In this document: positions 17,461-25,171 of the stretch, piece by piece
How positions within the stretch are numbered: position 1 is the first letter of the stretch
Layout of the letters: the number at the start of each line of letters is the position of its first letter
NCBI RefSeq assembly: GCF_011806385.1
Contig: NZ_JAATOX010000037.1
Coordinates: 1 to 32,750, forward strand
DNA length: 32,750 bases
From: Phaeobacter sp. HF9A
GTDB lineage: Bacteria; Pseudomonadota; Alphaproteobacteria; Rhodobacterales; Rhodobacteraceae
Reading direction: 5' to 3'
Notes under the pieces: model-generated
The model's input: the letters and a program-made list of their open reading frames with translations, nothing else
Databases searched by the model: none
What the model was told of the DNA's origin: nothing
Position numbers and translations under genes: made by a program

Positions 17461-18143
17461 GCCCGGAAGAAGACCATAGCGACGATGCCGCCCTTGCGGG
17501 CGAGTATGTGCTGCATCTTCTTGATGACGCCGAGCGCGTGGCGTTCGAGAGGCGCATGGCCGATGAGCCCGCCCTGCGCGATCTGGTGCGCGAATGGGAC
17601 GAAAAGTTCTCGCTCATGATGCAGGACATCGCGCCGATCACGCCCTCCGCGGCGGTGAAAACGCGGCTGGAGGACAGGCTCTTTGCCGACACGCCCCGGT
17701 CGCGCAGCCCCTGGTGGAACTGGCTTACCGGTGGTGTTGTGGCGGCCGGGCTTGCCGTCGGCGCCGTTCTCTTGATGCCGAACCTGATCTCCGGCCCCGA
17801 TATGGCACCGACCTTCACGGCAAATATCGCCGCCGAGGACGGCTCGCTGATCGTCACGGCGCATTTCACTTCGGGCACCAATCGGCTTCATCTGTCGCGC
17901 CAGATCGGCGACGCGCTGCCCGGGCACTCCTTTGAATTGTGGCTGATCGCGGACGGCGCGGAGGCGCCGGTGTCCCTGGGCGTCCTGCCGGAAGATCGCG
18001 AGGCCCTTATTGACCTGCCGAGCGAGCTGGCAACGCAAATGACCAACGCGGTACTGGCCATCACGGACGAGCCGGCCGGAGGCTCGCCCTCCGGTGCTCC
18101 GACCGGACCTGTGGTTGCCGCCGGGCCCGTGACGGGCGCCTAA
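17457..18143 (+). CDS. Membrane-anchored anti-sigma factor (RskA-like)
   Basis: A 228-residue protein with a cytoplasmic N-terminal segment (AALAGEYVLHLLDDAERVAFERRMADEPALRDLVREW, the helical anti-sigma module of the RskA type, without a zinc HxxxCxxC motif). One transmembrane helix follows near residues 85-105 (WNWLTGGVVAAGLAVGAVLLM). The periplasmic anti-sigma-K C-terminal domain contains HSFELWLIADGAEAPVSLGVL. ATG 17457 overlaps the sigma stop as ATGA; ATG 17445 is an alternative. The periplasmic domain presumably senses the signal that frees the sigma factor. Confidence 0.88.
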   Translation: MSPEEDHSDDAALAGEYVLHLLDDAERVAFERRMADEPALRDLVREWDEKFSLMMQDIAPITPSAAVKTRLEDRLFADTPRSRSPWWNWLTGGVVAAGLAVGAVLLMPNLISGPDMAPTFTANIAAEDGSLIVTAHFTSGTNRLHLSRQIGDALPGHSFELWLIADGAEAPVSLGVLPEDREALIDLPSELATQMTNAVLAITDEPAGGSPSGAPTGPVVAAGPVTGA

Positions 18144-18186
18144 GGTCAGCCACAGGTCAGCGTTCACAAAAAAATTCAAAAACTCT

Positions 18187-18214
18187 GAAACTTTCCCCCG
18201 GGGCCGCCCGTGTC
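18187..18214 (+). promoter_or_regulatory. Possible ECF-type promoter before the fasciclin gene
   Basis: GAAACTT at 18187-18193 and GTGTC at 18210-18214 are spaced 16 bases apart, about 50 bases before the fasciclin start. They resemble the AAC-containing -35 and GTC-containing -10 of many ECF promoters. The match is by eye and no second copy was found upstream of the sigma gene, so confidence is low. Confidence 0.3.
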
Positions 18215-18262
18215 TTCTTCGTCATCCGCCCACAAAGGGCCGACGCAACGAAGGAGACTACT

Positions 18263-18814
18263 ATGACCATCAAGACATTGATTGCCGCTTCCACTGCTGC
18301 TCTGGCGCTTGGCACTGCCGCATTTGCTGAAAACCCCACCGTTGGCGGGGCACCGATGCTGCAAGAACGTAACATCATCGAAAATGCCGTGAATTCCCCC
18401 ATTCACCAGACGCTTGTCGCGGCTGTGAAAGCCGCCGATCTGGTGGACACCTTGCAGGGCGAAGGTCCCTTCACGGTCTTTGCCCCGGTTGACGAGGCAT
18501 TCGCGGCGCTGCCCGACGGGACGGTGGACACCCTGCTGATGCCGGAAAACAAGGAAATGCTGCAAAAAGTTCTGACCGCGCATGTGGTGGCCGGTGACTG
18601 GTCCGCCGCCGATATCGTTGCCGCCGCGAAGGCCAGCAGCGATGGGTTTTACCACTTCAACGCCGTTTCCGGTGATGCGCTTTCTGCCCAGGTCAAGGGC
18701 GACAACGTCTATATCATTGATGAAAGCGGCAATGCCAGCAAGGTCATCGTTGCCGATGTCGATCAATCCAACGGGGTGATCCACGTCGTTGATCACGTGC
18801 TTGTTCCCGAATAA
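18263..18814 (+). CDS. Secreted fasciclin (FAS1) domain protein
   Basis: A 183-residue exported protein: signal peptide MTIKTLIAASTAALALGTAAFA (cleavage near 22), then one FAS1 domain. FAS1 hallmarks are TLVAAVKAADLVDTLQGEGPFTVFAPVDEAFAALP (H1 region), LTAHVVAGDWS, and the terminal NGVIHVVDHVLVPE (H2 region). FAS1 domains mediate adhesion or surface interactions. A good SD, AAGGAG, precedes the ATG, and a strong terminator follows. Adjacent to sigma and anti-sigma genes, it is probably the regulon's main local output. Confidence 0.93.
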   Translation: MTIKTLIAASTAALALGTAAFAENPTVGGAPMLQERNIIENAVNSPIHQTLVAAVKAADLVDTLQGEGPFTVFAPVDEAFAALPDGTVDTLLMPENKEMLQKVLTAHVVAGDWSAADIVAAAKASSDGFYHFNAVSGDALSAQVKGDNVYIIDESGNASKVIVADVDQSNGVIHVVDHVLVPE

Positions 18815-18887
18815 CGCCAGATAGATAGGCCGTGCCCTCCGTCGCAGCGGAGCGGCACTGCCGGACCTGAAGCAAACGCTCGATTGC

Positions 18888-18918
18888 CCCCCTGCCCGCG
18901 TCCCGGCAGGGGGTTTTT
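18888..18918 (+). terminator. Rho-independent terminator after fasciclin gene
   Basis: CCCCCTGCC at 18888-18896 pairs perfectly with GGCAGGGGG at 18905-18913 around an eight-base loop, followed by TTTTT. It lies about 75 bases after the fasciclin stop and closes the sigma/anti-sigma/fasciclin unit. Confidence 0.9.
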
Positions 18919-19006
18919 CCATTTCTCGCAAAAGCCGCATAATTGATATTTGAAATATCAATTCATTATTACTATACGTGCACAAAGATACAATAGAGTT
19001 ACCCAG

Positions 19007-19262
19007 ATGATCACCGGACCTCAAATGCGCGCGGCGCGGGCCCTGCTTGGGATCGACCAGAAAACCCTGGCCGAACGCTCTGGCCTGTCAGTGCCGACCA
19101 TCCAGAGAATGGAGGCCAGCACCGGCAATGTGCGCGGCGTGGTGGACAGCCTGACCAAAGTTGTCATGGCGCTAGAAGCGGGCGGCGTTGACCTGCTCGC
19201 AGAAGGCGAGCGCGGACGGAGGGCGCGGTGTCAGACTGAAATCACCCAAACCCACAACATAA
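19007..19262 (+). pseudogene. XRE-type helix-turn-helix regulator with a one-base frameshift near its end
   Basis: A small regulator of about 85 residues: MITGPQMRAARALLGIDQKTLAERSGLSVPTIQRME is a Cro/C1-type HTH, and DSLTKVVMALEAGGVDLLAEGE completes the fold. Read straight on, the frame never stops where expected and runs 850 bases into sulP in the wrong frame. If one base is skipped near 19214-19218, the next frame gives GGRGVRLKSPKPTT and stops at TAA 19260-19262. GVRLK is, from memory, the normal tail of this family. So one extra base in a GC-rich run has broken the gene, or is a sequence error. The HTH itself is intact. It lies 72 bases upstream of sulP and may regulate it. No clear SD precedes the ATG. 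Confidence 0.75.
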
Positions 19263-19334
19263 ACGATAACCGCGACGGCGACCGCCGACCCCATGCCGAC
19301 GATCCCGCCGCACACCGATCCAAGGTGCGGCCAG

Positions 19335-21050
19335 ATGACAGACCCAACCAAGACCACCCGCCAGCCCCCCAGCTTTGCGGAGCTCTACACCCCCAAGATT
19401 TTGACCACATTCCGCGAGGGATATGGCCCGGAGCAGCTGCGCCGGGACGCCATATCCGGCCTGACGGTCGCAATCGTGGCCCTGCCCCTTTCCATGGCGA
19501 TCGCCATCGCATCGGGGGCGACACCAGCGCAGGGACTTTATACCGCCATCGTCGGTGGGTTTCTGGTCTCTCTGCTCGGTGGATCCCGGTTTCAGATCGG
19601 CGGCCCCGCCGGCGCCTTTATCGTGCTGGTGGCCGCCACGGTCGCGCAGCACGGCATGGAGGGGCTGATCCTCGCGACCTTCCTTTCGGGGATCATGCTG
19701 GCGTTGATCGGGTTGCTGCGGCTTGGCACCTTTATCAAATTCGTGCCCTTTCCGGTGACCGTCGGCTTTACCGCTGGCATCGCGGTGATCATCTTTGCCA
19801 GCCAGATCAGGGATTTGCTTGGCCTGACCCTGTCCCACGAACCCGGCGAGTTGCTCGAAAAACTGCCGGCACTCTGGACAGCGCGCGAGAGCCTGTCGCT
19901 GCCCGCAATCGCGATATCTCTGGTGACCATGGGGATCATCCTTGGGCTCAAGCGCGCGCGGCCGCGGTGGCCGGGCATGCTGATCGCGGTGGCCGCTGCC
20001 TCCGCCCTTGTCGCGGCCTTTGGCATGCCGGTGCAAACCATCGGAACCAAGTTCGGCGGGATTCCCTCGGGCCTGCCAGCGCCGACGCTGCCCGAATTCA
20101 CCCCTGAGCGGGTGATCGACATCTTTCCTTCCGCGCTCTCCTTTACCTTGCTTGGCGCGATCGAATCCCTGTTGTCGGCGGTGGTGGCCGATGGGATGAC
20201 CGGACGGCGGCACCGCTCCAACTGCGAATTGGTGGCGCAGGGCGTGGCCAATATCGGCTCCTCGCTGTTTGGCGGAATCTGCGTTACGGGGACCATTGCC
20301 CGAACCGCGACCAACGTTCGGGCCGGCGCGCATGGGCCCGTGTCCGGCATGTTGCATTCCGGTTTTCTGCTGCTCTTCATGCTTTTCGCCGCGCCGCTGG
20401 CGGGCTACATTCCGCTGGCCGCGCTGGCGGGTGTCCTGGTGATCGTGGCCTGGAACATGATCGAAAAACCCGCCATCGCGATCCTGCTGCGCTCCGGCTG
20501 GGGCGAGGCAACGGTGCTTGGCGCCACCTTCCTCTTGACCATCTTCCGCAGCCTCACCGAGGCGATCATCGTGGGCTGCGCCCTGGGATCGGCCCTGTTC
20601 ATAAAACGAATGAGCCAGGCGACGGCGATCTCAAGCCACAGACCCTATGTCGGCAATGACGAGGCCGATGACGCCCATCCAAGGGGCGACTATCACGAAG
20701 CGGAGGCGATGAACCCCGACGTCGTGATCTACCGTATCTCCGGCGCGCTCTTTTTTGGCGCGACGGCCACCATCGGCTCTGTTCTCGACCGTATTCAGAC
20801 CAGCCACAAGGCGCTGGTGGTGGATTTCACGGCCGTGCCATTTCTCGATTCCACCGGCGCAAACATGATCGAGGGGCTTGCGCATAAAGCCCGCAGCCAG
20901 GACGTGACGCTTTGGCTGACCGGAGCCTCTGCGGATATTCAAAAGACCTTCGCCGCCCACAATCTGTTGCCGCCGCTTGTGCAACTGGCCGACAGTATTG
21001 ATGACGCGCTGGCCCGGCAGCAAAGCAATCAGACGAGAGAGGTGGCATGA
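19335..21050 (+). CDS. SulP-family inorganic anion transporter with STAS domain
   Basis: An inner-membrane transporter of about 571 residues (SLC26/SulP family; sulfate, bicarbonate or other anions). The N-terminal 400 residues hold many hydrophobic helices, with DAISGLTVAIVALPLSMAIAIASG typical of the family signature and IGGPAGAFIVLV following. Residues about 460-560 form a cytoplasmic STAS domain with DFTAVPFLDSTGANMIEGL (the conserved D-S-T-G). I chose ATG 19335 (MTDPTKTTRQPPSF) with AAGG about ten bases upstream; ATG 19293 would add 14 residues. It lies after an XRE regulator and overlaps a small winged-helix gene by four bases. The actual anion is not determinable here. Confidence 0.92.
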   Translation: MTDPTKTTRQPPSFAELYTPKILTTFREGYGPEQLRRDAISGLTVAIVALPLSMAIAIASGATPAQGLYTAIVGGFLVSLLGGSRFQIGGPAGAFIVLVAATVAQHGMEGLILATFLSGIMLALIGLLRLGTFIKFVPFPVTVGFTAGIAVIIFASQIRDLLGLTLSHEPGELLEKLPALWTARESLSLPAIAISLVTMGIILGLKRARPRWPGMLIAVAAASALVAAFGMPVQTIGTKFGGIPSGLPAPTLPEFTPERVIDIFPSALSFTLLGAIESLLSAVVADGMTGRRHRSNCELVAQGVANIGSSLFGGICVTGTIARTATNVRAGAHGPVSGMLHSGFLLLFMLFAAPLAGYIPLAALAGVLVIVAWNMIEKPAIAILLRSGWGEATVLGATFLLTIFRSLTEAIIVGCALGSALFIKRMSQATAISSHRPYVGNDEADDAHPRGDYHEAEAMNPDVVIYRISGALFFGATATIGSVLDRIQTSHKALVVDFTAVPFLDSTGANMIEGLAHKARSQDVTLWLTGASADIQKTFAAHNLLPPLVQLADSIDDALARQQSNQTREVA

Positions 21051-21295
21051 TGCCAGATGGAAGCGCAGGATCGCCTCCCGGCTGGGCAAAACGCAGCGCC
21101 CAGGAGCGGCGTCAATTTGTGTTGGACGCGCTGGTGCGCCCCCGTACCCAATCCGAGTTGCGCGATGCGCTGGGCATGAGCAACAGCGGCATCTTGCACC
21201 TGTTGCGCCGATTGGAACGAGACGGGCTCGTCCGGCCCGTCGAACGCGTGGCGCGAACACAAATCTGGGAACGGATCCCCACGGATCCGACCTAG
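21047..21295 (+). CDS. Small winged-helix protein coupled to sulP
   Basis: An 82-residue protein. The sequence RSAQERRQFVLDALVRPRTQSELRDALGMSNSGILHLLRRLERDGLVRPVERV reads as a MarR/ArsR-like winged helix: helix, recognition helix (SNSGILHLLRRLERDG) and a short wing. No effector domain is visible. Its ATG overlaps the sulP stop (ATGA) with GAGAGG upstream, so it is translated from the same message. A role in regulating sulP is inference. It converges on the TrmO-like gene ten bases away. Confidence 0.75.
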   Translation: MMPDGSAGSPPGWAKRSAQERRQFVLDALVRPRTQSELRDALGMSNSGILHLLRRLERDGLVRPVERVARTQIWERIPTDPT

Positions 21296-21305
21296 AAGCC
21301 CGAGC

Positions 21306-21761
21306 CTAGGCTTTAGGCGGCACCTGCGGCGTATAGGCACAGCGGTCGGGTTTGATATCCAGCAGCGGCGTTCTATCCAGACAATCCAGCCCCCGCACCA
21401 CCACGTCGCAGCCCTCGATCCGCTCCAGACGCACCAGAGAGGTGCCGATCGGATTGGGCCGCACCGGGGAGCGCAACGAAAAGGTGCCGGTCGTTGCCCC
21501 GTCTGACTTCGGCGATTGGGTCAACAGATCCCGCCGACTGCGATCCAGCCAATAGAGCACCTCGATCCGCGCATAGGCCTCCAGTCCCGCAAGCGCGGGC
21601 TCCCAGATTGGATCAAGCACAAGGCGACATTCTGGTCCGTCAAGCGCGCCTTGCCGCGGGCATTGGCTGCGATCCGTCCAGGGGGTGCGAATCTGGCCAA
21701 TGAACCGCAGATGCGCGTCCGCCGCCCTGGGCAGATCAATACGGCGTTCATTCTTGCGCAT
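21306..21761 (-). CDS. TrmO-like (UPF0066/TsaA) protein, putative tRNA methyltransferase
   Basis: A 151-residue single-domain member of the TrmO family, SAM-dependent enzymes with a beta-barrel fold; the E. coli enzyme methylates threonylcarbamoyl-A37 of tRNA-Thr. Family motifs are FIGQIRTPWTDRSQCPRQG, FSLRSPVRPNPIGTSLVRLERIEG and TPLLDIKPD. It lacks the C-terminal domain of the longer enzymes. The start ATG 21761 has GAGGA a few bases upstream; ATG 21803 is an alternative. It is divergent from tupB. Relatives have been seen beside metal-oxyanion genes (my recollection), so a link to tungstate use is possible but unproven. Confidence 0.85.
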   Translation of the reverse strand: MRKNERRIDLPRAADAHLRFIGQIRTPWTDRSQCPRQGALDGPECRLVLDPIWEPALAGLEAYARIEVLYWLDRSRRDLLTQSPKSDGATTGTFSLRSPVRPNPIGTSLVRLERIEGCDVVVRGLDCLDRTPLLDIKPDRCAYTPQVPPKA

Positions 21762-21874
21762 TGCGTCCTCGGCCACGTTGTCCACCTTTGGTAAATTTTG
21801 CATTCATTTGCAGTACAAATTGTCCGAGCGTCGCAGTCAGGCTCCAAAACGCCGACGATCTGCTTGATATCTTG

Positions 21875-21885
21875 GCATATGCATA
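21875..21885. promoter_or_regulatory. Palindromic core before tupB
   Basis: GCATATGC (21875-21882) overlaps TATGCATA (21878-21885), two nested palindromes 41 bases before tupB in the 164-bp divergent region. A second dyad, ATTTG-CAGTA-CAAAT, lies at 21806-21820. Either could be an operator for the tungstate regulator encoded downstream; neither is supported by a second copy. Confidence 0.25.
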
Positions 21886-21925
21886 CGTAAGTTGACCACA
21901 GGCGGCACCGCAAGGAACGGAAATT

Positions 21926-22633
21926 TTGCAGAATATTGGAGAGGCCTTCTCGCTGGCATTGGCGCTGGTCGCGTCTGGAGACGCCGATCTGTTCGAGATC
22001 GTCGGCCTTTCTTTGCAGGTCAGCCTCAGCGCTACCGTTCTTGCGTGCCTTATTGGCCTGCCCATTGGCGCCTTGGTTGCGATCAGCAAATTCCCGGGGC
22101 GCGGCGCACTGTTGGTCCTGATGAATGCGCTGATGGGGCTGCCGCCTGTGGTGGTTGGCCTCATGGTCTATTTGAATTTCTCCCGCTCTGGCCCGCTCGG
22201 CTTTCTCGGCCTCCTTTATACCCCGACGGCGATGATTGTTGCGCAGACGATCCTGATCGCGCCCATTGTTGCCGCCCTGTCGCGGCAGGTGCTGGAGGAT
22301 TTGCACGCGGAATATGCCGAGCATTTCCGCTCGCTTTGCCTGAGCCGCATGCAGACCGTCTCTGCCCTGTTGTGGGATGCGCGCTATTCGCTGCTGACCG
22401 TGGCGCTGGCCGGATTTGGCCGCGCGGTGGCAGAGGTCGGCGCGGTGATCATCGTGGGCGGCAATATCGACCATCTGACCCGCGTCATGACCACGGCGAT
22501 CGCGCTTGAAACCTCCAAGGGGGATCTGGCGCTGGCGCTGGCGCTTGGGCTGGTGCTGCTGACCATCGCGCTTGGGGTGAATGCCGCCGTGCAAAGCCTG
22601 CGCATGAGCGCCCGGAGGCAGGCCTATGTCTAG
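21926..22633 (+). CDS. tupB: Tungstate ABC transporter permease
   Basis: A 235-residue integral membrane permease of the TupB type. It shows five to six hydrophobic segments (GLSLQVSLSATVLACLIGLPIGALVAI; VLMNALMGLPPVVVGLMVYL) and an EAA-like loop before LSRMQTVSALLWDARYSLLTVALAGFGRAVAEVGAVIIVGGN. The start is TTG 21926 with AAGGA nine bases upstream. Its stop overlaps the ATPase gene by eight bases. Identification rests on the tupA gene in the same operon; the permease alone would be called molybdate/tungstate type. Confidence 0.9.
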   Translation: MQNIGEAFSLALALVASGDADLFEIVGLSLQVSLSATVLACLIGLPIGALVAISKFPGRGALLVLMNALMGLPPVVVGLMVYLNFSRSGPLGFLGLLYTPTAMIVAQTILIAPIVAALSRQVLEDLHAEYAEHFRSLCLSRMQTVSALLWDARYSLLTVALAGFGRAVAEVGAVIIVGGNIDHLTRVMTTAIALETSKGDLALALALGLVLLTIALGVNAAVQSLRMSARRQAYV

Positions 22634-23387
22634 CATCGACACTGCTGCATTTCGCCCTGATACAAGCATCGCGCCCGACGGCTATGCCCCGCTTTTGCCG
22701 CTACGCGTGCGCGGGCTGCAACTGGGCTTTGACGGCGCGATGGTCTTAAATGGGCTGGATCTGGACCTCGGGCCGCATGGCTGCACCGCAATCATGGGGG
22801 CCAATGGTGCCGGCAAGAGCCTGCTGCTGAAATGCCTGCATGGGCTCATCTCCCCCGATGCGGGGCAGATCGACTGGTCGGGCCAATCCCCCACGCAGGC
22901 GACCCGGCGTCAGGCGATGGTGTTCCAAAAGCCCGTGCTGTTGCGCCGCAGCGTCGCTGCAAATCTGGATTTTGTGCTCAAGGCGCGCGGCAAATCCCGC
23001 CATGGGCGCGACGCCCTGCTGGATCATGTCGGCCTGTTGCACAAGGCCCGCCACCCGGCGCGGCGTCTGTCCGGCGGCGAAGCGCAGCGGCTCGCCCTCG
23101 CCCGCGCCCTGGCGACGGATCCCGATATCCTGTTTCTGGACGAGGCCACCGCAAGCCTTGATCCCGCCGCCACCCAAGCCATCGAGACGCTGGTCCGTGA
23201 TGCCTGTGCGCGCGGCATTCGGGTGATCTGCGTCACCCATGACGCCGGACAGGCGAAACGGATCGCCGATGACATCGTATTTCTGCACGGCGGGCGTGTT
23301 TCTGAACACACCCCCGCCAAAACGTTCTTCCCGGAGCCACAGACACAGGCTGCGCGGGACTATTTGAACGGCAGGATCGTCCTCTAA
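22626..23387 (+). CDS. tupC: Tungstate ABC transporter ATPase
   Basis: A 253-residue ATPase: Walker A MGANGAGKSLL, Q-loop MVFQKPVLLRRSVAANL, signature LSGGEAQRLALARALA, Walker B ILFLDEATASLDP (alanine in place of the usual proline after DE), H-loop VTHDAGQ. It starts at ATG 22626, inside the end of tupB. No C-terminal regulatory TOBE/Mop domain is present, unlike ModC. It energises tungstate uptake together with TupB. Confidence 0.92.
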   Translation: MSSIDTAAFRPDTSIAPDGYAPLLPLRVRGLQLGFDGAMVLNGLDLDLGPHGCTAIMGANGAGKSLLLKCLHGLISPDAGQIDWSGQSPTQATRRQAMVFQKPVLLRRSVAANLDFVLKARGKSRHGRDALLDHVGLLHKARHPARRLSGGEAQRLALARALATDPDILFLDEATASLDPAATQAIETLVRDACARGIRVICVTHDAGQAKRIADDIVFLHGGRVSEHTPAKTFFPEPQTQAARDYLNGRIVL

Positions 23388-23410
23388 CCAAAACCCCAAG
23401 GGAGACCTCA

Positions 23411-24232
23411 ATGACCTTCACCCGCACGCTCGGCGCCTCACTCACCGCCCTGGCCTTTGCCACAGCAGCCTTTGCCGACGACTCGTCGATCATCGTTCAA
23501 TCGACCACATCGACCGCGAATTCCGGCCTCTACGACTATCTGCTGCCGCTGTTTCAGGACAAAAGCGGCATTCAGGTGAATGTGGTGGCCGTCGGCACCG
23601 GCCAAGCCATCAAAAACGCGCAGAACTGCGATGGCGACGTGCTTCTGGTACACGCCAAACCCGCGGAAGAAAAATTCGTCGCGGCGGGATTTGGCACGGA
23701 TCGCACCGACCTGATGTATAATGACTTTGTGATCGTGGGACCGGAGGCAGACCCGGCCGGCGTCGGCGGCATGCATGACGTGCAGGGCGCGCTGACCAAG
23801 ATCGCCGATGCCGAGGCGCTGTTTGCCTCGCGCGGCGATGATTCCGGCACCAACAAGAAAGAGATCGCGCTCTGGGCCGATACCGGCATCGACCCGGCGG
23901 CGGGCTCTGGTGAGTGGTATCGCGAAACCGGCTCTGGCATGGGCGCGACGCTGAACGCGGGCATCGGCATGGGCGCCTATGTGATGACCGACCGCGCCAC
24001 CTGGATCAGCTTCAAGAACAAGCAGGATTACAAGATCCAGGTCGAAGGCGACGATGATCTGTTCAACCAATATGGCGTGACCCCGGTCAACCCGGCGAAA
24101 TGCCCTGCCGTCAACGTCGATGGCGCCAAGGCCTTCTCCGATTGGTTGCTCTCGGACGAGGGTCAATCCGCAATTGCGGCCTATAAGGTCAGCGACCAGC
24201 AACTGTTCTTCCCCAACGCACCGAAGAACTGA
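23411..24232 (+). CDS. tupA: Tungstate-binding periplasmic protein
   Basis: A 273-residue exported binding protein; signal peptide MTFTRTLGASLTALAFATAAFA, cleavage before DDSSII. The mature N-terminus carries IIVQSTTSTANSGLYDYLLPLF, the TTTS oxyanion-binding motif characteristic of TupA. VVAVGTGQAIKNAQNCDGDVLLVHA and SRGDDSGTNKKEIALWADTG are also typical. TupA binds tungstate with much higher affinity than molybdate, which separates it from ModA. A good SD (AAGGGAG) precedes ATG 23411. Unusually for such operons it comes after permease and ATPase. Confidence 0.94.
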   Translation: MTFTRTLGASLTALAFATAAFADDSSIIVQSTTSTANSGLYDYLLPLFQDKSGIQVNVVAVGTGQAIKNAQNCDGDVLLVHAKPAEEKFVAAGFGTDRTDLMYNDFVIVGPEADPAGVGGMHDVQGALTKIADAEALFASRGDDSGTNKKEIALWADTGIDPAAGSGEWYRETGSGMGATLNAGIGMGAYVMTDRATWISFKNKQDYKIQVEGDDDLFNQYGVTPVNPAKCPAVNVDGAKAFSDWLLSDEGQSAIAAYKVSDQQLFFPNAPKN

Positions 24233-24233
24233 T

Positions 24234-24277
24234 ACAGTCGGCGGGGCGGCCATTTGGGGCCGCCCCCAACAGACTGT
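24234..24277 (+). terminator. Long two-part hairpin between tupA and the regulator gene
   Basis: GGGGCGGCC (24243-24251) pairs with GGCCGCCCC (24258-24266), loop ATTTGG, and an outer stem ACAGTC (24234-24239) pairs with GACTGT (24272-24277). It begins right after the tupA stop and ends three bases before the next start. There is no T-run, so it may attenuate rather than stop transcription, or hide the regulator's ribosome site. Confidence 0.6.
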
Positions 24278-24280
24278 GCC

Positions 24281-25171
24281 ATGACCAAGCTTGCTTTTCC
24301 CGACCACGAGTATCTGACCGTTCCCGAATTGGCGGAGCTTTTGCGCCTGAAAGAGCGCAAGATCTACGACCTTGCGGCCTCGGGTGATGTGCCCTGCTCT
24401 CGTGCCACCGGCAAGCTGCTGTTTCCTGCCGCCGAGGTCCGCGCCTGGCTCAATCAGGCCAAATCCGGCGGTGCTGCCATGCCCGAAATTGAGCGCCCGC
24501 AAGTCCTGCTCGGCAGCCATGATCCGTTGCTGGATTGGTCGATCCGGCAATCCCGCTCCGGGCTGGCGAGCTATTTCGACGGCTCCATGGATGGGCTGGC
24601 TCGCTTCGTGAAGGGCGAAGGCATCGCTGCGGGGCTGCACTTGCATGACAGTAAATCCGGGACATGGAACATCCCCGCCGCGCAACAGCTGGCAGCAGAT
24701 CAGAACGCCGTGTTGATCCGTTTTGCCAATCGCCAGCGCGGGTTGGTGTTTCCCGACACCGGTCCGGTTCTTTCCACCCTGAGCGATATAGAGGGGCTGC
24801 GCTTTGTTCCCCGGCAGCCGGAATCGGGCACGGATCTGCTGTTCCGCGATCTCGCGATGGAGACCGGGCTGGACCTGGACCGGCTGGCCCTCACCGACGT
24901 CGCCCGATCAGAGGACGAAGCCGTGGAATGCATGCGCCGGAATGAAGCCGATGTAACCTTTGGGCTGGAAACCGTCGCACGCAGCTATGGGCTGCGCTTC
25001 ACGCCGCTGGTGGAAGAAGAATTCGCCCTTTTGGTGGATCGGAAAGCCTGGTTTTCGCAGGGCTTTCAGGTGTTCTTGCAGTTCTGCCAGAGCGAAAGCT
25101 TTGCCCAACGGGCCGACAGCATGGGCGGCTATGATATCAGCCGCTTGGGCGAGGTGTTGTGGAACGCCTGA
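24281..25171 (+). CDS. Excisionase-type HTH plus periplasmic-binding-protein-like regulator (probable tungstate-responsive)
   Basis: A 296-residue one-component regulator. Residues 8-65 form a MerR/excisionase-type HTH (YLTVPELAELLRLKERKIYDLA, GKLLFPAAEVRAWL). From about 80 onward is a type-2 binding-protein-like domain, including LLGSHDPLLDWSIRQ, SGLASYFDGSMDGLARFVKGEGIAAGLHLHD and MRRNEADVTFGLETVARSYGLRFTPLVEEEFALLVDR. There is no signal peptide, so the domain works in the cytoplasm as a ligand sensor, by analogy probably for tungstate or molybdate. Start ATG 24281 directly follows a hairpin and has no clear SD. It replaces ModE/TunR-type Mop-domain regulators. Confidence 0.85.
   Translation: MTKLAFPDHEYLTVPELAELLRLKERKIYDLAASGDVPCSRATGKLLFPAAEVRAWLNQAKSGGAAMPEIERPQVLLGSHDPLLDWSIRQSRSGLASYFDGSMDGLARFVKGEGIAAGLHLHDSKSGTWNIPAAQQLAADQNAVLIRFANRQRGLVFPDTGPVLSTLSDIEGLRFVPRQPESGTDLLFRDLAMETGLDLDRLALTDVARSEDEAVECMRRNEADVTFGLETVARSYGLRFTPLVEEEFALLVDRKAWFSQGFQVFLQFCQSESFAQRADSMGGYDISRLGEVLWNA

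Noticed and set aside
19007..20107. 367-codon reading of the XRE gene without frameshift
   Set aside because: After residue about 70 the translation is Arg/His/Pro-rich and overlaps sulP in another frame; the one-base-shifted reading gives the expected tail and stop.
21806..21820. ATTTG-CAGTA-CAAAT dyad as tungstate operator
   Set aside because: A 5-bp dyad in AT-rich intergenic DNA is likely by chance and has no second copy.
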